A stretch of DNA of 42,786 nucleotides from Verrucomicrobiota bacterium (lineage in GTDB: Bacteria > Verrucomicrobiota > Lentisphaeria > Oligosphaerales > Oligosphaeraceae), in contig JAGVUR010000215.1 in the NCBI GenBank assembly GCA_019136135.1, positions 1 through 42,786 on the forward strand. Direction: 5' to 3'. Position 1 is the stretch's first letter. Every line of letters begins with the position of its first letter. The translations under genes and the position numbers were made by a program. Under the pieces are notes generated by a model that saw only the letters and a list, made by a program, of their open reading frames with translations, made no database searches and was not told where the DNA came from. Below, in pieces: positions 26,632-35,604 of this stretch.

Positions 26632-29600
26632 ATGACGGAGAGAATGACTGACGACTATCCAGAACAAATCAAGAGTCTGCGGGCGAAGCTGGGACTGACG
26701 CAAGTCGCCCTTGCGGAACGTCTTGGCGTCTCGTTTCCAACGGTCAACCGATGGGAGAACGGAAAGTCACGGCCATCGCAACTCTCCTGGCAAGCTCTGT
26801 TGGATCTGAGCAAGGAAGACGAAGGCACAGAAGAGGCTCCCAAAGGATTGGCGGTTGCCCAACCACAGCCTACAGATGAGCCGCCATTGCTGGACTTCAC
26901 AGCTGAGCCGGAAGTAGTTCGCATGCTGGTCGAGGGCGAAAGACTGTCCTTCGGACACCTGGCCAATCCGACCTTCGCCACCGAAATTTCAAGCATTGAC
27001 GTGCTACCTCATCAACGCATCGCAGTCTATGACCGAATGCTCAAGCATGCCCGACTTCGCTTCCTGCTGGCCGATGACGCAGGCGCAGGCAAGACTATCA
27101 TGACTGGTCTGTACATACGCGAAATGCTGTCGCGTCGCCTCCTGTCACGCATATTGATTGTGCCGCCTGCCGGCCTGGTCGGCAACTGGCAGCGCGAATT
27201 GCAGATTCTCTTCAACTTGCCGTTTCGGATTGTCAGCGGGCAAGATGCAAAGAGCGGCAATCCTTTTGTCGGTCCCGAAAGCGACCGCATCATTGTCAGC
27301 ATCGATACTTTGGCAGGGGAACGAGTCTTTTCGAAACTGGCGGAAAAAGCCGTTGAACCCTACGACCTGGTTGTTTTCGATGAAGCCCACAAGCTTGCGT
27401 GTGACCGTGGCATCGACTTCCGCATCCGCAAAACATCCCGCTACAAGTTAGCGGAAGCCCTTGCTGGCGTCTATACCGGCGACAAAGACTGGTCGCTGCC
27501 GTGGCATGCCCACCACCACCTTCTCCTGACTGCCACCCCGCACATGGGCAAGGATTACCCTTACTATGCCCTTTGGCGACTGCTGGAACCAGATGTTTTG
27601 ACCACACCCGAGGCTTTCGAGCAATTCCCAGCCGATCTGCGGCAAAACTATTTCATCCGCCGAACCAAGGAGGAAATGGTGCGCCTAGACGGACAGCCCC
27701 TCTATCCTGTTCGGCAATGCGATACCCTTGCCTTCCAGCTTTCCACCGGCGATATCAGTGAGCAACGCCTGTACGATGAAACAACCGAGTACCTGCGCTT
27801 TGTCTATGACAAAGCCAAAGTGCTCAATCGCTCAGCCGCTCGCTTGGTGATGGGCGTCTTCCAACGCCGTCTGGCAAGCTCGACCTATGCGCTGCTGTGC
27901 TCTTTAAACCGCCGCATTGACAAGCTCGACCGGATTATCGAAGACATCCAGTCTGGACAGCTGAGCATCGATCAGTTGCGCACCTTCCAAAGCCGCATCA
28001 ACGAGGACGATGATGTCCTGGAGTCTAAGTCCGCCGATGAAGAGAGCGCCAGCGAAGGACAGGAAGAGAACGAAGCTGCCGAAGACAAGCTACTCCAAGG
28101 CGTAATAGCGGCATCGCTGGTAGAATTGATCGCAGAACGCAATCAGGTGGTGGAACTGCGGGGCCTGGCGCAAAAAGTGTACGATGCAGGAGTCGATTCA
28201 AAGTTCGAAAAACTGCGTGAAGTGCTTACCGACAGCCGATTTACTGACGAAAAGATGCTGATCTTCACCGAGCATCGCGACACCATGGACTTCCTGGTGC
28301 GTCGCCTCGGAGGCCTTGGCTACGCAGGCCATATCGCACAAATTCACGGGGGAATGCACTACTCGGAACGTCAGGAGCAGATTGAGCGCTTCCGCCTGCC
28401 GGCCAAGGAAGGCGGGGCACGATTGATGGTCTGCACCGATGCCGCAGCCGAAGGCGTAAACCTCCAGTTCTGCTGGATCATGGTCAACTACGACATCCCC
28501 TGGAACCCGGCGCGCCTCGAACAGCGCATGGGTCGAATCCACCGCTATGGACAAAAGCACGACCCGGTCTGCATCGTCAACCTGGTCGCTCCGGCAACAC
28601 GCGAAGGCAGCGTGCTCAAAACATTGCTCGATAAGCTCGAAAAAATCCGCAAGCAGCTCAAGTCCGACAAGGTCTTCGACAGCATCGGGCGTATCTTCTC
28701 AGGAGTCTCGCTCAAAGACTACATGGAACGAACACTGCAGGACAGCACAGATGCCGTGACAAAGGAACTCGACGGCCAATTGACCAAGGAACAGGTCATG
28801 GCGATCGAGGAACGCGAACGGCGCCTCTACGGCGATGGCGGAGACGTGAGGAAAGAGCTGCCGCGCCTGCGCGAGGGAATCGAGAATGAAAGCTTGTCCC
28901 GTCTGCTCCCCGGCTATGTCCGTCACTTCGTGGAATCAGCCGCTCCGCATATCGACCTTGAAGTGGATGGCGATCTCGGTGCGACATTCCAATTCGCGCC
29001 TGCCAAGAAGGGCGCCGCCGATCAACTATTCGAAGCTATGGACACCTATCCGCCCGGCATGGCGCGACGCCTTTCGATCCAGCGTCCGACCGATCACCAG
29101 GCCTGCATCTGGATGCACCCCGGCGAACCGGTTTTCGAGAGATTCCGGGAAATGGTGTACCAACGACTAGGTCGGGATGCGCTTCGTGGCGCCGTCTTTG
29201 TCGATCCCACTGCCGATAAACCATACCTATTTCATCTGGCACGCCTGACCGTGATGCGTAAATCTGATCCTGAGTTCGAGGAACTGGCCCAGGAGGAAAC
29301 AGTCGTCTGCCGTCTTGTCGGTGTGCGCCAGACTGAAGGGGCGGATATTTCGATCTGCGCCGTCGAACATTTGTTGCTTTTGCGCGGCGGTATTGGACTG
29401 CCGTCGTCTGCCCAGCGCCTAGCCCTTGAAGCAAGCAAACTTCGCGACCAAGCCAATGCATACCTTATGGAACGTGTGTGCCGCGACATTGCCGTTGAAC
29501 GCCGCAATCAAATGATGGCCACCTTGCCCGAACGCGAATCCTTCGTAGGTCGCGGCTTCGACTTCCAAGAAGCGGAGCTGGCGGCATCGCGAAGCAAGCT

Positions 29601-30249
29601 CACGCCAAAAGCACGGGAAGGAAACAAGGATGCGACCGATGAACTCTCCCAGATCAAGGAGCTTCAACGCGGACTGCGTAGCCGACGAGAACGCGCCCTG
29701 GCAGTCATCCGACGAGAACCTGAGCTTGTCGTTCCCGGCAACGTCGATTTCATTGCCCATGCCATCGTCGTGCCCTCGAACGCCAAAGCCGACCGGGAAC
29801 AGCTCGACGCCAATGTCGAGCAAATCGCCATGGAAATCGTCAAGGCTTACGAGGAAGCGTCCGGAGCAATCGTCCGCTTTGTACACACGCCAGAACTGGC
29901 TCGCGCCGCCGGACTCCCGGAACACCCTGGATTCGACATCCTCTCAATACGCCCCGACAATGAGCGCCGATGCATCGAAGTCAAAGGACGGGCGACTACT
30001 GGAGACATCGAGGTCACCGACAATGAATGGGGACGCGCCTGCAACCTGCGCCAAGAATATTGGCTCTACGTGGCCTACCACTGCGCTACACCAACACCGC
30101 AACTAATCCGTGTACAAGACCCCTTTGATAAGCTGCTGGTCCGCCCATTCAAAAAAAGACAGATCGTGACCCGAACCATTACGGCAACCACCAGATCAGG
30201 TGGAGTGCGCATCTCGTCGCAACAAGTGACCGAAGTAGGGGAAGTGTGA
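26632..30249 (+). CDS. XRE-SNF2 helicase-DUF3883 fusion, defence-type
   Basis: The 1205-residue product begins with an XRE helix-turn-helix (residues 12-58: LGLTQVALAERLGVSFPTVN). An SNF2/DEAD superfamily 2 helicase follows: motif I DDAGAGKT (148-155), motif II DEAH (250-253), motif III LLTATPH near 300 and a helicase C-terminal half with IFTEHRDTMDFL, DAAAEGVNLQ and RMGRIHRYGQ. The last 110 residues are a DUF3883 domain with GFDILSI and EVKGRA, the spaced Asp and Glu-x-Lys expected of a PD-(D/E)XK-like nuclease core. Such helicases accompany DUF1156 methyltransferases and DUF499 ATPases in defence islands (family knowledge), where they are thought to translocate on foreign DNA. ATG 26632 lacks a clear ribosome site; ATG 26644 has GGAG close by. 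The HTH may also autoregulate. Confidence 0.88.
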   Translation: MTERMTDDYPEQIKSLRAKLGLTQVALAERLGVSFPTVNRWENGKSRPSQLSWQALLDLSKEDEGTEEAPKGLAVAQPQPTDEPPLLDFTAEPEVVRMLVEGERLSFGHLANPTFATEISSIDVLPHQRIAVYDRMLKHARLRFLLADDAGAGKTIMTGLYIREMLSRRLLSRILIVPPAGLVGNWQRELQILFNLPFRIVSGQDAKSGNPFVGPESDRIIVSIDTLAGERVFSKLAEKAVEPYDLVVFDEAHKLACDRGIDFRIRKTSRYKLAEALAGVYTGDKDWSLPWHAHHHLLLTATPHMGKDYPYYALWRLLEPDVLTTPEAFEQFPADLRQNYFIRRTKEEMVRLDGQPLYPVRQCDTLAFQLSTGDISEQRLYDETTEYLRFVYDKAKVLNRSAARLVMGVFQRRLASSTYALLCSLNRRIDKLDRIIEDIQSGQLSIDQLRTFQSRINEDDDVLESKSADEESASEGQEENEAAEDKLLQGVIAASLVELIAERNQVVELRGLAQKVYDAGVDSKFEKLREVLTDSRFTDEKMLIFTEHRDTMDFLVRRLGGLGYAGHIAQIHGGMHYSERQEQIERFRLPAKEGGARLMVCTDAAAEGVNLQFCWIMVNYDIPWNPARLEQRMGRIHRYGQKHDPVCIVNLVAPATREGSVLKTLLDKLEKIRKQLKSDKVFDSIGRIFSGVSLKDYMERTLQDSTDAVTKELDGQLTKEQVMAIEERERRLYGDGGDVRKELPRLREGIENESLSRLLPGYVRHFVESAAPHIDLEVDGDLGATFQFAPAKKGAADQLFEAMDTYPPGMARRLSIQRPTDHQACIWMHPGEPVFERFREMVYQRLGRDALRGAVFVDPTADKPYLFHLARLTVMRKSDPEFEELAQEETVVCRLVGVRQTEGADISICAVEHLLLLRGGIGLPSSAQRLALEASKLRDQANAYLMERVCRDIAVERRNQMMATLPERESFVGRGFDFQEAELAASRSKLTPKAREGNKDATDELSQIKELQRGLRSRRERALAVIRREPELVVPGNVDFIAHAIVVPSNAKADREQLDANVEQIAMEIVKAYEEASGAIVRFVHTPELARAAGLPEHPGFDILSIRPDNERRCIEVKGRATTGDIEVTDNEWGRACNLRQEYWLYVAYHCATPTPQLIRVQDPFDKLLVRPFKKRQIVTRTITATTRSGGVRISSQQVTEVGEV

Positions 30250-30374
30250 CAGATGAACAGAAATTGTGCCAACTTACTTATACAAAATAATTATAAAACG
30301 CAGTTTGCAATCGAATTTTGTGATGATAAAGTAGTTCTTGATACCAACCCTAGTAGCTTAGGCGAATGGGCGCG

Positions 30375-30410
30375 GAGCCGCCTTGGAAACAAGGTGGCTC
30401 TTGCTTTTTT
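30375..30410 (+). terminator. intrinsic terminator after the helicase gene
   Basis: GAGCCGCCTTG (30375-30385) pairs with CAAGGTGGCTC (30390-30400) over 11 bp with one G-T pair, closed by a GAAA tetraloop and followed by ttgctttttt. It lies 125 bp after the helicase stop. The methyltransferase must therefore rely on readthrough or its own promoter. Confidence 0.88.
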
Positions 30411-30412
30411 AT

Positions 30413-30720
30413 GCGGACATTCGTCGATTCCCTTAGTCTGTTTTTGGCTATCGGCGCAAACTTCTCCGAAGCAGAATATTTACCTGCAACCGCCGACCCA
30501 GTCACCGACCCAGTCACCGACCCAGTCACCGACCCAGTCGAGCGACCCAGTCGAGGCCCAAGTCAAGGCCCAAGTCGAGGCCCAAGTCAAGGCCCAAGTC
30601 GAGGCCCAAGTCAAGGCCCAAGTCGAGCTAGCTAAGTGGCAACTGAGCATCCTAGCGGCCTGTGCCACAGACGAGAAGACAGGGAAAATAGATTGGAGGC
30701 ATTTAAAATCAGCCCCGTAG
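30413..30720 (+). pseudogene. frameshifted C-terminal remnant of a repeat-bearing Fic/AlbA_2-type protein
   Basis: A 12-bp repeat (gacccagtcacc, about four copies at 30496-30545) reads DPVTDPVTDPV in one frame. A 24-bp repeat (three copies, about 30553-30625) reads EAQVKAQV in another, ending ELAKWQLSILAACATDEK and a stop 11 bp before the methyltransferase. One extra c in the last 12-bp unit explains the frame change. DPVTDPV/EAQVEAQV tails followed by a short helical end are familiar from Fic-family and AlbA_2/ATP-binding HTH proteins (from memory). The upstream domains are absent. An expressed short peptide cannot be excluded. Confidence 0.5.
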
Positions 30721-30731
30721 AGGAAGAAAAT

Positions 30732-33700
30732 ATGGATTCGAGCAAACCCAGACTCATCGAGCACGCCTTTCCATTGAAGCAGGCGTCATTGACATCGGTG
30801 CATGAGAAGAACGTTCGCCATGGACATATTTCGACGCTTCACATCTGGCCTGCGCGGCGACCTTTGGCAGCCTGTCGGGCTGCCTTGCTGGCTACGCTAC
30901 TGCCCGATCCGGGCACGACAAAAGAGCGCCATGAGCTATGCGAACGCATCGGTGGAAAAGTGGTGGAGAAGATCGAACGGAAGAAAATGCCCGATGGCAA
31001 GATCGCTGAGATTATGAAGGAGGAAGTTGAAGGCGGCATCCTGAAATGGATCGGAACGGCGCCGTCTTCCAGCAATAAAAAAGCACGGAAGGCGCATCAG
31101 GATATCGTCGATTTCCGTGAAAAAGAGTTGCAATGGTTCCGTGACGAAATCCGCAAGACCTATGGCGGTCGCGCGCCGTGCGTGCTTGATCCATTTGCCG
31201 GGGGCGGTGCCATCCCTCTTGAGGCAATGAGGCTCGGCTGCGAGGCAGCGGCGGTGGATATCAACCCGGTCGCTTGGTTTATCCTTAAATGCACTCTAGA
31301 ATACCCGCAAAAACTGGTAGGCAAGACGCATCCGCTGCCAGAGTTCATCCTCGAGGACGAAGCCTTTATGGAGGACTTCTACAAGGTTCATCCTCACCTC
31401 GTCGGTCGCACAAAAAAGACCAAGAAACAGCTTGAGGAAGAATATCGCCAGCCCACATTCTGGGACACGCCCGACTCTGGACGCGCTCCCAAGGCCGATC
31501 TGGCTTGGCAGGTACGCGCCTGGGGACGCTGGGTGCTGAACCAAGCGCGCAAGGAACTGGCGCCCTTCTACCCAACCTATGCCGACTTCGAACCAATCGA
31601 TCTAAAAAACCCGAAGCCTTACGAGCGTCTTGAAATGCGCTTGGTGCCATTGAAGGACGATGGCACGCCAAACATCGATGCTCTCAATGCGGAATTCTCG
31701 GAAAAGTACCTGTCCGACAAGCGGAATCCACGCTGGGTTGCCAAGCCAACCGTCGCTTATCTCTGGGCAAGGACGGTCACCTGCAAAAACTGCCGTGCCA
31801 CCGTGCCACTGCTCAAGACACGATGGCTTTGCAAAAAGACCAACAAGCGTGTACTTCTGACCATGCAGCCCAATCGCGACCGAAGCGGTGTGGTTTTCGG
31901 TGTCGATGACCATGTTCCGCTTCAGGGCTGCAACGCCGCCCAGCGCCGCGAAAATGACAAGCGCATCGGAGCAGGCACGATGTCCCGTGCCGGAGCGCAA
32001 TGCCCGTGCTGCTCGACTATCATGACCATGGAGGATATCCGCCTGGAAGGCAAAGCCGGACGACTCGGAATGCTCGCCACCGCCGTAGTCACCGAAAGCC
32101 AGACTACCAAAGCCTATCGGCTACCGACCCAACACGAAATCGACTGCGCCAAGCGCGCCGAAGCCGAACTGGAACGAGTATTCGCAGACATCCCATTCGG
32201 AATGCCGACGGAATACATTACTGAAGACGCGAAAAAAAATACATGGTGTGTGCAATACGGGATGGATCGTTTTGACAAGCTATTCACCTCCCGTCAATTG
32301 CTGGCGCTGGGGACGCTGGTGCAACAAGTGAGAAAGGTTGCCTTGGACAACAGCATCTCCCTGCCGCCTGAGTGGCGAGAAGCGATAGCAGCTTTTCTGA
32401 CAGTGCTTTTCGATAAAACAGCAGATTATAATTCAGCTGTTTGTACATGGCACGTATCAGGGGAGAAGATGCGAAATACCTTTGCGCGGTTTGCCATCCC
32501 TGTGGCTTGGGATATTGCGGAGTCGGCAACCGTAAACGACGTCGGTGGATCGGTGGTTGCGCAGCTTGAATGGATAGCACGTTATATCGAGACGGCTCTT
32601 ATCGCATTCAACGCTTCTCCTTCCCCGACCATCATTCAACAATCAGCTACTCAGACACAAGATAATCAACTGTTCGATGCCATCGTCACCGACCCGCCGT
32701 ATTACGACGCCATCGGTTATTCTGTCTGCATGGATTTCTTCTATGTCTGGATTAGGCGAATCGTCCATGGCACGCAGCTAGATCCATCTTCTGTCTTTGA
32801 TGCGGACATGTCTCCCAAGTGGGACTCTGAGACCAACGATGGCGAGCTAATTGACGACGCCAGCCGCCACGACGGCGATGCGGAAAAATCCAAGGTTGCC
32901 TATGAGGATGGCATGGCCCGAGCCTTCGTGGCCTGCGAAAAGAGCCTGCAGCCGAATGGTCGCCTCGTGATCGTCTTTGCACATAAGCACCCGGACGCCT
33001 GGGAGACGTTGGTATCAGCAATCATTCGGGCAGGATTCATCGTCTGCGGCAGCTGGCCGATACAGACGGAGATGGGTACGCGTCAACGCGCCATGAACTC
33101 CGCCGCCTTGGCCTCCTCCTTATGGATTGTCTGCCGTAAGCGTCCTGTTACGGCGCGTCCTGGCTGGGACAATCGTGTGTTGGAGGAAATGCGTTCAAAC
33201 ATCACGGAGAAATTGCGCGAATACTGGGATGCTGGCATTCGCGGACCTGACTTTGTCTGGGCGGCGACCGGGCCGGCCCTGGAAGCCTACAGCCAACACC
33301 CAGTAGTGAAGAAGGCCAACGATCCTGGGCAAATCATGACCGTCGGCGAGTTTCTCGGCCATGTCCGTCGCATGGTCGTTGACTTCGTAGTCGGCGAAGT
33401 GCTGTCAGGTGACGGTACTGACCGGGCGGCGGCCGACCGCATGGACAGCGTTACAGCCTATTACCTGCTGCATCGGCACGACTTCGAATTTGCGGAAGCT
33501 CCCGCCGGCGCTTGTATCCTCTATGCCACCGCCTGCGGTATCTCCGACCGCGACTTGGAAGCAACCTGGGACCTGATCACTACCAAGGGTAGCGCAAGTA
33601 CTCCGGTCGATGATGACTCGAATGATTCGGACGAGTCCGACGATGAAGACGGCGAAGCCGAGAGCACCAGCTCTGGCGGCATGATGAAGCTCAAGACATG

Positions 33701-33995
33701 GTCACAGCGCAAGGGTCGAAACATAGGTTACGAAGCACCGAGCGGGCAGCCCATTCCCCTGATCGACCGCGTCCATCGGCTCATGCACCTCTGGCGGGCG
33801 GGCGATGTCCATAACGTCGATGAGTATCTCGACGACAACGGTCTTCGCCGCCACGAGTTGTTCCGCCGCCTGATCCAATCCCTCATCGAACTATCCGAAC
33901 GCAGCAGCGAAGAACGCACACTTCTTGAAAGCCTCAGCAACCACATCGGCGCACGTGGTGCGACCAAAGATGACAAACAACTACGCTTAATTTGA
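30732..33995 (+). CDS. DUF1156 DNA adenine-type methyltransferase, defence-type
   Basis: The 1087-residue product begins with the DUF1156 signature (RLIEHAFPLKQASLTSVHEK; HGHISTLHIWPARRPLAA). The SAM-binding motif I follows at DPFAGGGAIPLEA (from residue 153) with AAAVDINPVAW, then two CxxC pairs (CKNC; CPCC) that may hold zinc, and catalytic motif IV DPPYYD (654-659), of the D/N-PPY type used by N6-adenine and N4-cytosine methylases. An acidic linker near 965-985 precedes the C-terminal helices. In related islands this enzyme is thought to mark host DNA as self. ATG 30732 has AGAGGAAG just upstream; an in-frame GTG at 30636 lies in repeat-derived sequence. There is no separate specificity subunit, so recognition is probably internal. 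Confidence 0.9.
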   Translation: MDSSKPRLIEHAFPLKQASLTSVHEKNVRHGHISTLHIWPARRPLAACRAALLATLLPDPGTTKERHELCERIGGKVVEKIERKKMPDGKIAEIMKEEVEGGILKWIGTAPSSSNKKARKAHQDIVDFREKELQWFRDEIRKTYGGRAPCVLDPFAGGGAIPLEAMRLGCEAAAVDINPVAWFILKCTLEYPQKLVGKTHPLPEFILEDEAFMEDFYKVHPHLVGRTKKTKKQLEEEYRQPTFWDTPDSGRAPKADLAWQVRAWGRWVLNQARKELAPFYPTYADFEPIDLKNPKPYERLEMRLVPLKDDGTPNIDALNAEFSEKYLSDKRNPRWVAKPTVAYLWARTVTCKNCRATVPLLKTRWLCKKTNKRVLLTMQPNRDRSGVVFGVDDHVPLQGCNAAQRRENDKRIGAGTMSRAGAQCPCCSTIMTMEDIRLEGKAGRLGMLATAVVTESQTTKAYRLPTQHEIDCAKRAEAELERVFADIPFGMPTEYITEDAKKNTWCVQYGMDRFDKLFTSRQLLALGTLVQQVRKVALDNSISLPPEWREAIAAFLTVLFDKTADYNSAVCTWHVSGEKMRNTFARFAIPVAWDIAESATVNDVGGSVVAQLEWIARYIETALIAFNASPSPTIIQQSATQTQDNQLFDAIVTDPPYYDAIGYSVCMDFFYVWIRRIVHGTQLDPSSVFDADMSPKWDSETNDGELIDDASRHDGDAEKSKVAYEDGMARAFVACEKSLQPNGRLVIVFAHKHPDAWETLVSAIIRAGFIVCGSWPIQTEMGTRQRAMNSAALASSLWIVCRKRPVTARPGWDNRVLEEMRSNITEKLREYWDAGIRGPDFVWAATGPALEAYSQHPVVKKANDPGQIMTVGEFLGHVRRMVVDFVVGEVLSGDGTDRAAADRMDSVTAYYLLHRHDFEFAEAPAGACILYATACGISDRDLEATWDLITTKGSASTPVDDDSNDSDESDDEDGEAESTSSGGMMKLKTWSQRKGRNIGYEAPSGQPIPLIDRVHRLMHLWRAGDVHNVDEYLDDNGLRRHELFRRLIQSLIELSERSSEERTLLESLSNHIGARGATKDDKQLRLI

Positions 33996-34182
33996 ACTAA
34001 ACCGAAGTGCCAACAACCTATTTTTTAACCACGAACCACATAGCTCGGACTGATCACTCGTAACCCACACGGAAGAGACACAGACGATAGTTCGAACGAA
34101 TCAGTTAGATTAGCCATATATGCATAACACATTGCACCGTAGGTGTTTAACCATGCTTAACCCAAGACTTTAGCCTAGGGTA

Positions 34183-34207
34183 GCCTTAATTTTTGAACAA
34201 CTCCTTA
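34183..34207. mobile_element. solo transposon-end-like segment
   Basis: GCCTTAATTTTTGAACAACTCC followed by TTA matches the reverse complement of the left arm of the element at 8112-8173 at 21 of 22 positions. No opposite arm is visible nearby. It is probably a remnant of the same transposon family, placed between the methyltransferase and the ATPase/TOPRIM pair. Confidence 0.5.
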
Positions 34208-34262
34208 TTTTCCGAAAATCTGCGTTATCAGCGTATAAAACATTAGGCGATAGGCGATAGTA

Positions 34263-34291
34263 TTACAAAGTAATGATTTATGATATATAAT
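34263..34291 (+). promoter_or_regulatory. possible promoter for the ATPase/TOPRIM pair
   Basis: A perfect TATAAT lies at 34286-34291, 48 bp before the ATPase start. The hexamer 17 bp upstream (TTACAA at 34263-34268) is a poor -35. Confidence 0.4.
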
Positions 34292-34338
34292 AAGAAGATT
34301 GTCCCTTCGCATACTGTTGACAATACGGAGGATTTACC

Positions 34339-35604
34339 ATGATTACCCGTATAGAAGCCAAAAACTTTAGATGCCTTCGCTATGTGAGCCAATCTCTGGA
34401 TAATTTCCATGTGCTGGTTGGACCAAATGCCAGTGGCAAAACGACTTTTCTTGATGTTATCGGTTTTCTCGGACGTATGGTAGCAGATGGCTTGGATGCT
34501 GCTGTATATGAAAGAACATCAAATTTTGTTGATCTCCTTTGGCAACGCTCCGGTCAAGCCTTTGAATTGGCATTGGAAGCGGCTATACCACAAACAGCCA
34601 AAAAACTATTGGCAAAACCATTTGTCACCTTCCGATACGAGATACGCATTGGCCTCGATCCGGAAACCCAGGAAGTGGGAATCCTTGACGAAAAAGCATG
34701 GCTTCAACAAGCCAAAGCCACGCCAAACGCTCCTTTGCAGCGAGAGCTTTTCCCGATGGAACCGATCATACCGGAGACTCTGCTGACAAACCGCGAGAAA
34801 AGTTGGCAAAGAGTCCTGAGCAAGACACATGGAAAAAACGACAATTTTTATGTCGAAGTCCGTGAAACCAGTAATGGAAAAGGCTGGTTTCCTTCCATCC
34901 GCCTGGGACCAAAAAAGTCTGCTTTGGCAAATCTACCTGAAGACGAATCGAAGTTCCCGGTTGCCACCTGGTTCAAACGCAACCTCATGGAAGGAGTCCA
35001 GCAGATTGCCTTGAACAGCATGCAGTTGCGCAAACCCAGTCCACCAAATCGTGGAAAAGGTTTCAGCCCGGATGGATCCAATCTTCCCTGGGTGGTGTGG
35101 AATCTGGAACAATCGGCGAATCGGGAACGATTCGAATGGTGGGTGGATCATGTCCGAACCGCACTGCCGGATATAGAAAGCATACAGACAGTGGAACGCC
35201 CCGAAGATAGGCATCGCTACCTTGTGCTGCATTATCACGGAGGATTGAAGGTGCCTTCCTGGATGGTCTCCGATGGCACCCTGAGGCTCTTGGCTCTCAC
35301 AATTCCCGCCTACATCCCTGACTTTAAGGGTGTCTGCCTGATCGAGGAACCCGAGAACGGAATTCACCCGCAGGCCGTCGAGACTGTATTCCAGTCGTTA
35401 TCCAGTGTGTATGATGCGCAGGTACTCCTGGCCACGCATTCACCGGTCATTCTCAGTGTTGCGGACGCAGACAAAGTGTTATGTTTCAAGAAAACCGATT
35501 CCGGGGCTACCGACATCGTCCGAGGCAACGAACATCCTGCACTCAGGAATTGGCGAGGCAGGATTAATCTTGGTGATCTGTTTGCAGCGGGAGTTCTGGG
35601 ATGA
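34339..35604 (+). CDS. AAA/ABC-type ATPase of the defence island (AAA_21-like)
   Basis: The 421-residue product is an ABC-class ATPase of the RecF/OLD-like AAA_21/AAA_15 group. It has ITRIEAKNFRCLR at the start, Walker A GPNASGKTT (28-36), a signature-like VSDGTLRLLAL near 315, Walker B CLIEEPENGIHP (from 333) and an H-loop ATHSP (His367). Between Walker A and the signature lies a 250-residue insert with no recognisable nuclease. The gene is well supported by GGAGG seven bases before ATG 34339 and ends in a 4-bp ATGA overlap with the next gene, so the two proteins are made together. Comparable ATPase-TOPRIM pairs occur in PARIS and as MAD3/MAD4 of MADS, where the ATPase senses infection or gates the partner (family knowledge). 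Confidence 0.85.
   Translation: MITRIEAKNFRCLRYVSQSLDNFHVLVGPNASGKTTFLDVIGFLGRMVADGLDAAVYERTSNFVDLLWQRSGQAFELALEAAIPQTAKKLLAKPFVTFRYEIRIGLDPETQEVGILDEKAWLQQAKATPNAPLQRELFPMEPIIPETLLTNREKSWQRVLSKTHGKNDNFYVEVRETSNGKGWFPSIRLGPKKSALANLPEDESKFPVATWFKRNLMEGVQQIALNSMQLRKPSPPNRGKGFSPDGSNLPWVVWNLEQSANRERFEWWVDHVRTALPDIESIQTVERPEDRHRYLVLHYHGGLKVPSWMVSDGTLRLLALTIPAYIPDFKGVCLIEEPENGIHPQAVETVFQSLSSVYDAQVLLATHSPVILSVADADKVLCFKKTDSGATDIVRGNEHPALRNWRGRINLGDLFAAGVLG

Larger units (their letters stand above)
30250..30731. other. non-coding interval between helicase and methyltransferase genes
   Basis: This 482-bp stretch holds, in order, 125 bp of A+T-rich sequence, an intrinsic terminator, and a repeat-rich coding remnant. 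An uninterrupted frame (30253-30720) with GGGGAAG eight bases before its ATG spans all of it, but its first half runs straight through the terminator hairpin and resembles no protein, so I do not call it one intact gene. Confidence 0.55.
33996..34338. other. 343-bp gene-free region before the ATPase/TOPRIM pair
   Basis: No gene is visible. It contains a degenerate run resembling the dispersed 'accacgaa...cacggaa' repeat (about 34027-34090), a transposon-end-like segment at 34183-34207, a short tandem aggcgat at 34243-34259, and a candidate promoter near its right end. It marks a discontinuity inside the defence island. Confidence 0.5.

Noticed and set aside
30253..30720. A 155-codon frame directly after the helicase with a good ribosome site
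   Set aside because: Its first half runs through a perfect intrinsic terminator and looks random, and the repeat region reads sensibly only after a frame change. I describe it as a terminator plus gene remnant, while noting a short peptide is possible.
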